DNA of 64,000 nucleotides from Meconema thalassinum (Eukaryota; Arthropoda; Insecta; Orthoptera; Tettigoniidae), in assembly GCA_946902985.2 (NCBI GenBank), contig OX336393.1, positions 47,693,131 through 47,757,130 of the forward strand. The letters are read 5' to 3'. Shown here piece after piece: positions 9,995 to 22,330 of the stretch (its first letter is position 1; each line of letters opens with the position of its first letter). Under the pieces are notes generated by a model. The model was given only the letters and a program-made list of their open reading frames with translations. It was not told where the DNA came from and made no database searches. A program made the translations under genes and the position numbers.

Positions 9995-12335
9995 TGTAAC
10001 GAGTATTTCGAACTCGTGATCTGCAATTATCTAAAATTACTTCGTCAGTTCATTGCATACTAGCGAGTGTGTATTATTCATCAGTAGGGATTTTTTCCAT
10101 TGGATTGTTTGGAGATATTAAGAAGTTATTCACTTTAGTGAATGAACATCGCTTTTATATGACAACTAGAAACTTGTTGATTCCTATCTGGTACATTCAC
10201 TCATATAGTCTACGAGATGGGGTCTTTCGTATTTATACGATTGTATGGTGGTACTCATCTTACCCATCGTTCAGGGCACTATCATCCAAGTTGACGGGGC
10301 GAGGTCTTTCGTATTTATACGACTGTACGGTGGTTACACATCTTACTTGCCATTGAGGGACTCATTTTTATCATCCGAGTGTACACGAGATTGTAAGTGA
10401 ATCAAACAAGGAACTACTAGTCACATATCAGTCGAAATTTTGTTAAATAAAGTAACGATAAATGTCAGCAGGATTGCATTTAGTAATTCTTGTTTGCCAA
10501 TCCAATATTTTGTTGCTATACTCTTTTGAGAGTAATTTCAGTTTAACAGCTGTTATAGCTGATGCTTTTGATGAGTTTTATAATTGTGTTTGATACCTTT
10601 GAGAAGGATTTAAAGTAATTGAATCTTGTAAGATTAATCATTAATGGTCAAAATTATTTTAAGGCAGATCAGTATTGCAGATTTTGATATGAGAGATTAT
10701 AGCACATTGGTGTTTCTCTGTGATGTGAGTTATGAAAATTGTAAGAGAATTAATGCTATTTGAAAGCAGATCTTAAATTACTGAGGTAATATTTTTCCAA
10801 TTGTTTAAGAAGTTGTCTAGATGTGATCAGAGTAATTACAGTTATTGGAGATTGTGTGCGTTGATAATTTGAAGCCAGTTATATATTTTTTGTAGATCAT
10901 GCAACATGATTAAGTGGAGTTTATGATAAGCATTTTGTGGAAGTTGCCAAGTGATAGTAGCAATGTTGCTAATGTATTTTGAAGCAGACATGAGGTCGTC
11001 GTACCCAGTCTAGCGTAATTGTTGAGATTCATGCTGTATGTGCTGAATATTTATGGAGTTTTGTGGAATAATTGTTGTATTCAAATGTGATATTTGAAGT
11101 ATTGAGGAAATGTAATGTCGTCGTGGATAGTTAGATCCAACGTGATGTCGTGGAGGCAATAATATTTTTGGCATGATAAATTAAATACGAGATATAACTT
11201 GGAAGTGATAAAACTGTAAGACAACGTTCTATAAACCTTATTAAACAATTTGTTAGGAAATTAAACAAATAAATAAAGTTGATAATACAAGATTTTCTGA
11301 AAATAATAATTAATGAAATAATAATCTGAGATTTAAGCATATTAACGATCTGACCTAATGAAATAAAAATCAGAATGACTAGATGAAATAATGAAACTAA
11401 ATAACCAGATGAATGAAATTTAAATAATTTGATAAATTAAATTTTGGAATAAATCAATGAATTAAATAGATGGATGAATTAAAGATTGGATAAATTAAAC
11501 TGATTGAAATAAATTAATAGACGATTGTAATGATGATGAATAACTGAATTAGAAGGTGATAATTAATTAAAGAAGTTGATGATTAAGGAATTTATATGGA
11601 ATTAAATAAATTTAATTGAGAGATAATTTGAAGGGATTGCAACTTGAGTTGAGAATTTAAATGATGTAATGGTGATGAGTTAAGGATTCTGACAGGAATA
11701 TGTAGAATTTTGAAGTGAGAATTAATGTGAGGAATGTTTAATTTTGATGATGACGATAACGATGACCAATGAGCCATGAATTTTCTGTAATTCACAGATA
11801 AGTGATTATGAATGACAATGTAAATAGTGTAAATTAATTATTCAATGTTTAGGAGCATTTGACTAACATGTTCAACATTCAAATTATGTCATGCAAGCCA
11901 TAAAATACTTGATATTTAATATATGTGATTATAATATGTGTATGTTTAGACAGATTAATAATTTTTTAAATCCACATTGATGATGTTAAATTAAAGAGAA
12001 ATTAGATCTCAGGTTTCACAAATGTCAGTGACGAAAGACATAGTGCTACAGTGATCCTGAGAACCCAAGAGAACTTTAGAGATTTTTCTTGTTATGTGGA
12101 TGAAATAATTTTGGATTAGAAAAGAGATGGTTCGATTTTTGGACAATGTCAATTTAACTTTGGCATTCGACCATACTCTTAGGTAGGAGTTGTATTTAAA
12201 ATGTCTGTCTGACTATCAAAGTAAAATAAATTTGTTTTTATCTTAGTTCTGATCTGATGATGGTGTGATGTTCCTTTTTCTTTCCTTGTCTTGAGTAAGG
12301 CTTATCCGGAAAGGAAGTGGTTTGCTAGGAATTCA
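9995..12335 (+). repeat. Possible long LTR remnant, C-poor
   Basis: The tract begins TGTAACGAG and ends GGAATTCA (12328-12335). Five bases later comes TGGCGCCCA (12341-12349), the start of a tRNA-Lys-type primer-binding site, with the same 5-nt gap as in the gypsy element at 55741. AATAAA occurs near 12226. No gag or pol follows, and no second LTR was found, so this is only a candidate solo or truncated LTR of about 2.3 kb. Cytosine is strikingly rare on this strand from about 10400 to 12240. Confidence 0.3.
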
Positions 12336-12349
12336 GTTGATGGCGCCCA

Positions 12350-13743
12350 TTTATATTTGCATTATTTCTATTAAACTTTAGCCCGTAACGACCCTAGAGA
12401 TACTTTGTCTCGTGATACCCACTGCTTTTTCGATAACTCACCTGAATTTCCGACACATTCCTTATTTGACTAGAGGTTCATTTAACTCCGCTCTGTCCCG
12501 GAACTCCAGGAATGCGATGTTATAGCAGATGGGTCATCGCATCCCCAGGACGAACGGGTACAGTATGAATAACCAGACGTTATCAACTCAGCTACTGGTG
12601 CAGTGGTTAGGGGCTTGTCATTCCTTCATAGGTATATCAGAGCGAAGTTAGTTTTCTGGGAATATCACAGACCCAGTTAATTTAAGGGCCTTTAAATATG
12701 GTTTTCGGAGACCCTTTATAGTCGGGTGAAAAAGACCTTTCGTACCACACTCACACGTGAAAATTGCGTGAAAAATTCTAGAGTGCCCCTTGACCCCCTT
12801 AAGCGCATTATAGTGTACGTATTGATGAATTTTACTGCTTAATTTGGTTTTGTTATAACCTTATAACCGTCTGGAAACTTTCACAGTAATGTAATAATTG
12901 GAATTGGATTGCGTCTTACAGAAATAGATCGACCTGTGAGATTCTGTTACCATGGTTACCGTGTTGCATTCTTTCATTTTTTCATTGTAAATATACATGT
13001 TTTAAGGTATTTATTTAATTGTGAGGCATTTAAAGAGTAGGTGAGTGCGTTTCGCTTACGCATTGGGTTATGCTGAAACTGTAGGTACCCCATATGTGTA
13101 GGTTGGTGTTAATGGGACCTTATTTTCGGTACAAAACTGGAATGTGACCTTAGCACAATAATATAGGGAGGGATATGATAATCATAAACTGACTAAACCT
13201 ACAGTCCACTTATCAAGTAGCTACAACTAAGTTATTGAGCCAGAGAACAAATCGTTCACACTCGAACACTGTATATAACCAAGCCCACATTAAACTATAT
13301 CCACGTAACGGGAGAAATATCAGACGTAATAACAAACGTGAACCATGTCGCGGAGTTCGCAGTTCCACGCTTGTGACGTCAGCGGGCTGAGAGGCAGAGT
13401 TTCTCGTATCGGAAGCCGATAATCACTTTCTTGACGAACTTTTGATGCTGATCATCTCCATGAAGGATGTGATCAATACCAAACTCAGTTTCCAATCCAT
13501 CTCACAACCAATTCGTCATAATGCTTTGTTTGACTCGTTTCAAAGGGAGTGTTACTCTGGTTTCCAATTAGGAATACACGTCAAAAGCTTACTCATGAGT
13601 GAGCGAATGTTTGGGCAGAAATTAACACAGGGACTGTGTGCGTCGTATGTATTCTTTATTCCGAGACAGATAGACTTCACCTCTGGCAATATAAATGTTA
13701 ACAATAACATTTACAAAACACGAACACAAATAGAAAGACATTC
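12350..13743. other. Anonymous region
   Basis: No recognisable coding or repeat content. The frame at 13442-13783 (113 codons) has no family I can name and runs into the palindrome cluster. Confidence 0.45.
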
Positions 13744-13972
13744 TGGCGATTATTCGCCACGCGAGATATTACAACACAATTAGGCCAATAGTTAAAATTA
13801 GCGGACCCCTGCGAGAACTGTCGTGTAATGGGTTGTGTGCGCCCCATATGTACAGACTACCCGCATGGCTCTAGTGCTATGCGGGCTGTACGCGATACAG
13901 TTCTCGCAGGGGCTATCGTCTCGTTTATTTGTTTGAAAGCACTTTATAAACAAATAAATACCGGGCGCCCGG
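13744..13972. repeat. Cluster of perfect palindromes
   Basis: Four inverted repeats follow one another: TGGCGA/TCGCCA (13744-13759); a compound hairpin with 16-bp perfect outer arms at 13806-13821 and 13897-13912, and inner arms GTACAG/CTGTAC (13850-13855, 13886-13891) and CCCGCAT/ATGCGGG (13860-13866, 13879-13885); an AT-rich hairpin with 11-bp arms (13924-13934, 13948-13958); and the 12-bp palindrome CCGGGCGCCCGG (13961-13972). Function unknown. Confidence 0.85.
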
Positions 13973-14597
13973 GAATATTCTCCGCAGTGGCTAGTGCAGC
14001 TGCGAGTGGTTGCGTCATCAGTTTAGTTGGCAGCACAGTGTCCTTGATAAGGTGAAGGCCACATGTGTGGGCTATGGGCTGTTGAATTCGTCAGTGTGTA
14101 TTGCAATAAGCCATTATGTGTGTCATCAGCAAATCTAGCTTCAGTTATGAATGGCTGTGGTGAGTATAAAGTTTACTGTTTGTTTGTTATGATACAAGCG
14201 ACAGCCGTGCTGCCAACGTAACTGGTGACGTAATCTCTCGCAGCAGCTTGTAGGCAATGCGGAGAACATTCACGATTCAATGCAAGATTCTTCCTGTACT
14301 ATTGAGACGATTTGGAAGGTTTTAGTACATCCACACCTTCTAACTCCCTCTGGTTTAGGAGCTTGAGTTTTGTGAAACACACACCTTAGCGTATTATATA
14401 ATAGTTTAAATAGGAACTGCTGATTTAGGACAATAATAACAAAATAGTGCAGACAACTTTACTGAAATTGTTCATAATAACAATTGAATAGACAACAGGC
14501 TACAGACTTAATCCACATTAAAAATAATATAAATAACGCAACAACCATAGAAGTGTATTATACTGTCTGTAAATAGTGACACGTTACACAAACTTAT
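13973..14597. other. Anonymous spacer
   Basis: No supported gene. The frame 13828-14055 is generated partly by the palindromes. Confidence 0.45.
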
Positions 14598-15015
14598 CTA
14601 TATATATATAAATAACTCAATGTTGGTTTGTCTGTTTGTTTGTCTGTTATTTATACAAATCTACACCGTTTCACCGATCTGAACCAAAATGTGTATACTT
14701 ACCCTTTGGACCCAGCGGGTAACACTGTCCACTTTAAATTTCGGACAGACCACTCCATTCAGGCCCCTTGGCAACATAACTGAAAAGTCACCAAAAATAC
14801 TCAACTGGGACAAAATATCAAAGTTGTCGCATAAGGACCGGACATAGCTCATTTTACGCCCCTCGATGAGAGAAACAATTCTCGGTAGGTCCCTACGGGA
14901 CACCGAAAGCCACATTTTAAAGCCCTAAAACCAACAGTTTCAAGGATATTCGCAGAAAACTATCTTCGCTCTGATAAACTGATGAACTAATGGCAAGTCC
15001 GTTTCCATGGCAACA
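14598..15015 (+). repeat. Interspersed repeat J, copy 1
   Basis: It begins TCTATATATATATAAATAAC after an A, a Helitron-like 5' end, then a TGTT/TGTC-rich stretch and a body with blocks GAGAGAAACAATTCTCG and CACATTTTAAAGCCCTA. Related copies lie at about 42700-43100 and, split by the gypsy insertion, at 45669-45798 plus 59481-59750. The 3' end was not fixed. Confidence 0.5.
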
Positions 15016-15125
15016 CTACCTCAAGTTATGACATCCAATTTTCTATATATTCCTGTAGGAGGCAATGCCAATCCATTTATTATCTTTTTCGAGATTATAT
15101 ATATATATATATAAACTATATAAGA

Positions 15126-15410
15126 ACAGGGTTGCGCGCCTGCCTCTCATCCGGAGGCCCCGGGTTCGATTCCCGTCTCCGTCAGAGATTTTAGACACTG
15201 ACGTGAGGGCTGCAACGGGGTGCACTCAGCTTCGTGAGGACAATTGAGTAGCTGTCTGATAGTGAGGCAGCGCCCCGGTCACGAAGAAGAAGATTAACGG
15301 CCGAGGGGACACGATGCACTGACCACGCGTCACCACAATAACTGCAGGCCAAATGGCTGTGAAGCGGTCGCATGATAGGCCTAAGCCATTCATGGGCTGT
15401 AGTGCCAGGG
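15126..15410 (+). mobile_element. tRNA-derived SINE-F
   Basis: The head includes GCCTGCCTCTCATCCGGAGG and a strong B box GGGTTCGATTCCCG (about 15161-15174). The body carries GTGAGGACAATTGAGTAGC, GGTCACGAAGAAGAAG and an ending GGGCTGTAGTGCCAGGGG, a layout I recognise from a widespread insect SINE. The A box is degraded and an AT repeat (about 15095-15112) lies just upstream. Confidence 0.75.
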
Positions 15411-16408
15411 GTAAAAAATAGGGAAAGCGCCTTCTAATACCACCTTTAATTTTTAAACACTACAGTAGCGGCTACTAAATAAAGGTAGCGATATAGCTAC
15501 TGCTCGAGTCCAAGCTCTATGAACTTGCGGGGTGAGGAGAAAGAGCAGGGAAGGGTCGGGCGTGAAGAGAAGGATCTGTCAACAGCCCACCGTGATATAT
15601 GGTGTTTCTTTCTATTCCAATACTGCTAACATTTGGCCGTTGCTCAAACCGCTGTGGTGTTAGGAATGACTGAGTGAGTCACCGACCAATGTATTTGGTT
15701 CTGTACTATGCACGGACCGAGAAACCTCATCACTCGTCAACACCATTACTCATAGTCCACGATGCACATTCCTCTCGGGTTCACGCAGCTTAGACTCGAG
15801 CAGTACGTTCAATTTCATAAACACTGGGCTCACAAATCCCGTATAGTTAAGTACAAATATCAGTCTGGTCGTTATTTCAGTAGTAACGAAACTCTATGGC
15901 GGCTATTGCCGTTTCCATAACACTTAAGGCATCCCGCCGTCACATACCTCAATGTGAACCAGTCTATTTTACTGAAAAGAATTTCTACGAGCGAGTATCC
16001 CCTCCGGAAAAAAACACACCTTTCCCAAAATTTACACAGGGCATGATTCTTAATGCACTCTTCTGTATGTTGAGGTACAGAGATATACCACATGGAAAGA
16101 TACAATAAAATGTTGGCAAATCTGAGTTCAAGGAACTGCTGCTCAGAATAGGCCTTCTGTTAAATCTGCAGAAGCTTTCGGTAAAGGTTATGTGGTCCAT
16201 GTTCGTAACATGGGATGTTTTCCTTTGACAATGCATCTACACCATGTGCGAGGGCAACGCATTTCAAAGATCTCTAAAACACAACAAGATGTTCAGTAAA
16301 GAACATATAGCCTACTTTCTCCTAAATGCATGGGTATTGTTATAACTCTTTGTCCTTTTCAAGGAGTATAATTGAATGTTGGTTGTAGTAGCTTGTTGAA
16401 ATACAACG
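15411..16408. other. Anonymous region
   Basis: Overlapping short frames at 15872-16236 occur on both strands and none resembles a known protein. No repeat copies seen. Confidence 0.45.
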
Positions 16409-17835
16409 TGCTATAGGGATATTAAACATGAATATGAGGTGCCCTTTGCTAGTGCTACCTCTGTAAAAAAAACATTCAATTCGGTTTCACCGTGTTTGAA
16501 TTGTTCTGGGGAATGGATTTGCACACATACATGGCCGCTATTTGCAAACTATTGGACTGATGACCTTGTAGTCAGTCATAAGATGCTTTCCACAAAAAGG
16601 CATGTTGTTGCAAAATCCGGTAGAGATCAAATTATTAGGATGGTCGAAATGTTATTTAAGATTTTAACATTTGGGTGGCCGTCATTCCGTTTCCGTCAAG
16701 ATGGCGGCGATATAAAACATGACACTGAGGTGCCTTTTGCTAGTGCTACCTCTGTACCAAATTTCGTTCTATTCGGTTTCACCGTGTTTGAATTGATAGG
16801 GGGAATCGATTTGCACACATACTTGGCCACCATCTGCAAACTATTGGGCTGATGATCTAGCAGTTTGGTCAGAATATGCTTCCCACATAAAGATTTGTTG
16901 TTGCAAAATTTCGTAGAGACTAGATTATTAGGTTGGTCGTAATTACATTTTAGCCTTTAACATTTGGGTGGCCGCGATTACGTTTCCGTCAAGATGGTGG
17001 TGATATAAAACATGACACTGAGGTGCCCTTTGCTAGTGCTACCTCTGTACCAAATTTCGTTCCATTCGGTTTCACCGTGTTCAAATTAATAGGGGCAATC
17101 GATTTTCACACAAAGATGGCCGCCATCCGCAAACTATTAGGCTGATGACCTATTAGTTTGGTCAAAGGATGCTGCCCCCATAAAGGTATGTTGTTGCAAA
17201 ATTTGGTAGAGTTCAAATGATTAGGTTAGTCGTAATTTGATTTAAGCTTTGAACATTTGTGTGGCCGCCATTACGTCTCCGTCAAGATGGCGGCGATATA
17301 AAACATGACACTGGGGTGCCCTTTGCTAGTACTACCTCTGTACCAAATTTCGTTCCATTCGGTTTCACCCTGTTCAAATTAATAGGGGCAATCGATTTTC
17401 ACACAAAGATGGCCGCCATCCGCAAACTATTAGGCTGATGACCTATTAGTTTGGTCAAAGGATGCTGCCCCCATAAAGGTATGTTGTTGCAAAATTTGCT
17501 AGAGATCGGATGATTAGATTAGTCGTAATTTGATGTAAGCTTTGAACTTTTGTGTGGCCGCCATTACGTTTCCGTCAAGATGGCGGCGATGTAAAACATG
17601 ACACTGAGGTGTCCTTTGCTAGTGCTACCTTTGTACCAAATTTCGTTCAATTTGCGCTCACCGTGTTCGAAATGATAGGGGGGGAGAGACATTCAGAATA
17701 CACACACTCACACACACACACACACACACAGACTCACACACACACATACACACAGACAGACACACTTTTTTTTCGCCCTGTAGTGATCTCATAAGTCTAC
17801 TTTCATTTTTTGCAAAAATCGAAAGTAGGCTAATA
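16409..17835 (+). repeat. Microsatellite-bearing element, family C, copy 3, with 293-bp tandem units
   Basis: Five units of the family C body follow each other. The marker ATGGCGGCGA (or a one- or two-base variant) falls at 16701, 16993, 17287 and 17580, giving periods of 292, 294 and 293 bp; a truncated fifth unit lies upstream near 16409. The array ends in a CA microsatellite (17700-17762) and the terminal hairpin and GCTAA of family C (17797-17832). Copies 1 and 2 have a single unit, so unit number varies. Confidence 0.85.
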
Positions 17836-17843
17836 ATCAGGAA

Positions 17844-18659
17844 ATTGGAGAAAAATTTAAAGAGGGAGCGAAGAATTAAGGAGAAATAATTTCATCTCTG
17901 AGATTTGCTGATGACATCGTCATCTTGGCCGATACGCCAGAGGATTTGAATGAATTGTTGAATGGCATGGAAAGAGGAACGAATTCATGATGAAAATCAA
18001 TAAATGTAAAACAAAATTATTGGAATGCAGCCGAAATAAATCAGAAACCTCTATGGACATCAAAATGGCAGGTGAAACGCTACGGGAAGTAGGAGACTTC
18101 TATTACTTAGGAAGCAAAATATCCAGTGATGGACGAAGCAAAGAGGATATAAAAAGTATGTTGGCTCAGGCAGGGAAAGCATTTCTACAGAAGAGGAATG
18201 TTGACATCGAATATACATTTAGGTATTAGGATTTCATTTTCAATAGCTTTTGTCTGGAGGGTGACACTATAAGGAAGTGAAAATTGGGCTAATGGTGTAG
18301 CAGAAAAGAGGAGAATTGAAGCGTTTGAAATGTGGTGTTACAGGAGAATGATGAAGATCAGATGGGTAGATAGGGTAACAAATGAAGAGGTATTAAGACT
18401 AGTGGGAGAGGAGAGATGTTACTGGCGACTGCTAATGAAGAGAAGTGATAGGTTGGTAGGACACATATTAAGACACCCAGGAATAGCAAGCTTGGTTATG
18501 GATGGGAGGGTCGAAGACAAGAACTGTAGGGGTATACCAGGGTTAAACAGATTGCCTCGGATGTAGGGTGTGGTAGCTATGTAGAGAGGAAACGATTAGC
18601 TCAGGAGAGGGAGGGCTGCATCAAACCAGTCAAAAAACTGAAGACTCAAACATCAACAG
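17844..18659 (+). pseudogene. LINE reverse transcriptase 3' fragment, decayed
   Basis: A reverse-transcriptase fragment broken by stops and frameshifts. An LRFADDIVILAD motif, carrying the catalytic FADD box, is readable near 17900-17940, followed by MKINKCKTKLLECSRN from 17990 and a downstream stretch with YYLGSKISSDGRSKEDI. A second frame (18330-18566) carries the region after the polymerase. The 3' end GCATCAAACCAGTCAAAAAACTGAAGACTC is followed by CAA-type sequence. TCAGGAA at 17837-17843 and again at 18660-18666 may be a short target duplication. The same tail motif appears inverted near 32316. Confidence 0.7.
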
Positions 18660-18666
18660 TCAGGAA

Positions 18667-19333
18667 TTTTAATTACATAGAGAGGCATGTGAGGCAAAAG
18701 GGTTGTTGGAGATTTCAATCCCTGAGATGTAACACTGGAAGAGACTGCATAATGTACATCAGCGGCCAAGGTGAGAGATATTTTACTATAGGTCTATTAA
18801 TAGCGACATGTTGACGTTCAAATCAGCAAAAAGTGTGGCAAAATTCCACCCAGAATAGCTTAAGGAAAAATACTTTAAATTCCCCGTATTCCGATAGATT
18901 TGTCATTCCAGTGTGTAAGATTGCAGTTCCCTCTTCAAACAATATTCGCAATTTCTATTTACAAAGCGCAATGACTCACACTTAACAGCAGCAGGTGTAC
19001 ATTTAGACAAAACCATTTTTTTCCACGCGCAACTGTATGTGGCGTGCTCGCGATTATCCGGACAACAAAATCGTTATGTCTCAGCAGAAGATGGCAAAAC
19101 CAAAAACGTAATTTTCAAATGTGTTCACATAATGTAACATCGTACCGTGCAGACTTTTACAATTCTATAAAATTCCCACTTTGCTGCTCATATCAATATA
19201 CTGTATGTAACAGAATTTTCAGAATTAGAATGGACCCACCTGTAACCGCCATTGCTGTAGTAGAATAGACCAATTATCAGCAATAATACATCGTCCCCAT
19301 TGTCTTGATTGCGAGCGAAGCTGTGGGTACCTG
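18667..19333. other. Anonymous region ending in a Helitron terminus
   Basis: No coding content recognised. It probably contains the body of the Helitron whose 3' end is at 19334-19337. Confidence 0.35.
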
Positions 19334-19337
19334 CTAG
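19308..19337 (+). mobile_element. Helitron-like 3' terminus
   Basis: GCGAGCGAAGCTGTGGGTACCTG is followed by CTAG (19334-19337). This parallels the 3' ends at 8343, 29265 and 5510 in this window. The hairpin is weak here and the following base is G, not T. Confidence 0.4.
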
Positions 19338-19853
19338 GGTAATATAAATATTGTATATATATATATTTGTGAACATTGGACACTAACTAAGCCTAAGTGA
19401 GCAGGATCCGGGGATGAACGCGTGACGTTCGAATCATGTCATCCAATTAAGTAGGTATTTGTACAACAAAGCGTGTTAGCTTGTAGGGTATGTAAATACT
19501 TGTTTCCCGTCTAATATAATTGGGCACAATTTGTGTTGATCGACTGAAAAGCTTTCTTTATTAGATTTTGGCAACACTGAGATATTTATTCTATCACTAC
19601 AATTATTTACAAACCTCTGAGGTTTAAATTGTCTCCGTCATTATGGACAACCATCTGACGTAGCTGTAAATTTGAAATGTCTTGCCAGTAAAATCATGGA
19701 GAACTGATCTAGTTCGATATGTCAAATGTTTTGAGGGTAGTACAGTGCAGCCCTTATTGAAACGTCTTACTTAAAGTTTCGTAATGCTATCCTCAACTCC
19801 CAGTTCCCCATGGCAACTATGTTTGATAGTGCATATTGCAGGTGAATATCTCT
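19338..19853. other. Anonymous spacer
   Basis: Nothing recognisable apart from an AT run at 19355-19367. Confidence 0.45.
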
Positions 19854-20690
19854 GGTTGGTTCCTCAGTTTAGGGGCTGCGACAACGCGGTCATGTAGCCC
19901 CGTGTACTTTGGGTGAGTGTAGAATCTGTCTGATAACCAGTGTTAGTTGTGATGGCTGTATTAGTGTGAGTTATCTGTAATTCAGGTAAGGACTTGAGAC
20001 GATCAATTTCAAGTAGTTCATACTTTTTCTACCAAATGCTACCGTCTACGACACCTAGCCGCTAACCTGGCTACTAGATGCCACCGTGACTACACCTGGC
20101 GGCGAATTTTTGAACTAATAGAGCGTTAATCAAATCTAACCTACAAAGTTTTGCTTCACACAATAAAATTGTAGATTTTTTTTTTCGTGTGGCCTCCACA
20201 GAGGCCGAGTGCAGGTCTTTCTATTCGACACCCTTGGTCGACCTGCGTGTCGGGATGAGAGATGGAATGGATGAAGATGAATGAAACTGGGCAAGGATGT
20301 GGAAGGAAGTGGCCGTGGTCTATCAGAAGTTACCGTCCCAGCATTTGCCTGGTGTTGAAAATGGGAAACCACGGAAAACCATTTCAAGGACGGCCGACGG
20401 TGGGGCTCAAACCCACGCGTCTACCGAGTCAGCAGAGAGCTTGGTCCCATGACCTAACGCTGCGCTTTAGCCAGCTGAGCCACTGCTGTCGGTAAATTGT
20501 AGTTAGTGGAAGGTTATTTTACCTGCCATAAATCTATGATCTGGACCAGCCGGCTTTACTTTCCTGAGGGATTTTTAACGCTCTTAAAAATTCCAAAAAC
20601 TTCGGCCGGTTTCGAAGCTGCGATCATGGGCACAGAATCTCAGCATACTACCAACTACGCCACCGAAGCCGCGTGAATATCTCTATTCAG
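19854..20690 (-). mobile_element. SINE-B, long copy with tRNA head, interrupted by SINE-C
   Basis: On the minus strand a tRNA-like head (about 20600-20690; A-box-like TGGCGTAGTTGGTAG, B-box-like GCTTCGAAACC) leads into a body with AAAGCCGGCTGG, TTTATGGCAGGTAAAA and a 3' end GAGGAACCAACC near 19858. Two shorter copies, 61141-61547 (minus) and 63377-63782 (plus), match the body but lack the head, as expected for 5'-truncated retrotransposed copies. SINE-C at 20175-20493 is inserted in this copy. Confidence 0.65.
20175..20493 (-). mobile_element. SINE-C inserted in SINE-B
   Basis: On the minus strand a tRNA head with A-box-like TGGCTCAGCTGGCTAAAGC (about 20466-20484) and B-box-like GGGTTTGAGCCCCAC leads to a body and an A-tail (T-run at about 20175-20185). 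The 9-bp repeats AAATTGTAG at 20166-20174 and 20494-20502 flank it and lie within SINE-B, proving later insertion. Fragments of the same SINE occur near 45615-45665 and 59765-59830. Confidence 0.8.
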
Positions 20691-21208
20691 GGCCATTTTA
20701 CGACTTGCATCTTGGCAGTGGCAAGGCTATCAGGAGTGTCCATTTCTGAGTGAATAAACTGATGATATGTTGCATATTGATTGAGCACATCTCTAAGGAA
20801 CCTGTTGATTGCTCTTCTCTGATTGATGGGATGTACCCGCAATCAAATCTCAGAGCTGCTCATCTGGAAGATGCTCTCGTCACAAACAATTGACTCGCTT
20901 CGTTGCGGGTAACGACACGCACTTCTACGCTCCATGCAGGCGCTCTACGATGTTCCTTGCAGAATGGGATATCATTTAAATCGTATTATCCACCATTTGG
21001 AGAAACTTCTTACCAAGCAGAAACATAGAGAAAGATTTTCCGGCTTACTAGGAACTTTACATTCAGAAATAAAGAATGATTTGAGTAGAAGCCAACTATA
21101 ATTGAGACGCTTCGCAGGGTCTTATATATGTATGTCTTAGAACATGTTGCAAATATGAACGGTGTAGCTCCTTTGAATATCCATACCCAATACTCGCAAG
21201 CTTGTAAC
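20691..21208. other. Anonymous spacer
   Basis: No recognisable element between SINE-B and the hAT left end. Confidence 0.45.
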
Positions 21209-21380
21209 TAAGGCCCGGATATGTGTTTAAATATTTTTTATTTAACTGAATATTTTCTATTTATTCACATATTTTTACCGGTTTTTTTTTTATAAAAAAA
21301 CATATTCTGGCGTATTTATTCTTATATAAACAGGTTAAAAGTGTTCTTATTAATTAAAATCACTGTGTGGTCATTAATGG

Positions 21381-21717
21381 TAGAGCCTCCGTGGCTTAGG
21401 TGGCAGCACGCCGGCCTCTCACCGCTGGGTCCATGGTTCAAATCCCAGTCACTCAATGTGAGATCTGTGCTGGACAAATCGGAGGCAGACAGGTTTTTCT
21501 CCGGGTACTCCGGTTTTCCCTGTCACAATTTCATTCCAGCAACACTCTCCACTATCATTTCATTTCATCTGTCATTCATTTAATCATTGCCCCAGAGGGG
21601 TGCGACAGGCTTCGGCAGCCGGCACACTTCATATCCTCGCCGCTAGATGGGGGCTTCATTCATTCCATTCCTGACCTGGTCGGAGACTGGAAGCAGGCTG
21701 TGGATTTTCATTTTCAT
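21381..21717 (+). mobile_element. SINE-A, second copy with 17-bp target duplication
   Basis: Nearly identical in layout to 1133-1461: head AGCCTCCGTGGCTTAGGTGG, B box ATGGTTCAAATCCC, body and end GGCTGTGGATTTTCATTT. TGTGTGGTCATTAATGG at 21364-21380 and 21718-21734 is the target duplication. Frames across it (21341-21880) are not genes. Confidence 0.85.
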
Positions 21718-21734
21718 TGTGTGGTCATTAATGG

Positions 21735-22330
21735 GACATGTTTCGAGGCCTAATTACTGTAATAGTTTTGGCCCCTCATCAGCCGATTTTTCAGAGAACG
21801 AAACAAGAATATTTTTTTGCGTAGCACTTAAAATTCCCCTAAAATTGAAACTTGTATGGTGCACCATCAAGAGAGATTGAAACATTTTACGCCTAATATG
21901 AGTTATATCAAGAGTCTTATGAACTAGGCGTATAAACACTTTCAATGGAACCCTCACGGTGATTTTTAGATGGTATTGAAGACACAAATGTATGGTACCG
22001 GTTCGGTACGACAGCAACAGTTCAGAACACCTTTGTTGGAATCAGCAGTAGGAACACTTAATTCCTCAATACTTCACCAGTAATATAAAGATAATGAAAC
22101 CAATGAAGTCACTGCGCTGAAATCATATCTTGCCAAATATAAAGCTTAACTTCAAAACTTCAACAGTTGCAATGGCAGAGATTAGCCTCTAATCCGTCTT
22201 GTTAGAGCAACGATTAATAACCAAACTTCTTAAATTGGCGAAGAGCAAGAGGTTAAATTGTATGCTATGCCGGTTATCCTAAGTACATACAGTATTTCCT
22301 ATATTTGGTGGTATGTTGTACTCCTTAGAA
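21735..22330. other. Residual interior of the outer hAT
   Basis: No protein or repeat recognised. Confidence 0.35.

Noticed and set aside
12341..12349. A confirmed primer-binding site
   Set aside because: Nine bases can match by chance, and no gag/pol or second LTR was found; kept only as a low-confidence candidate.
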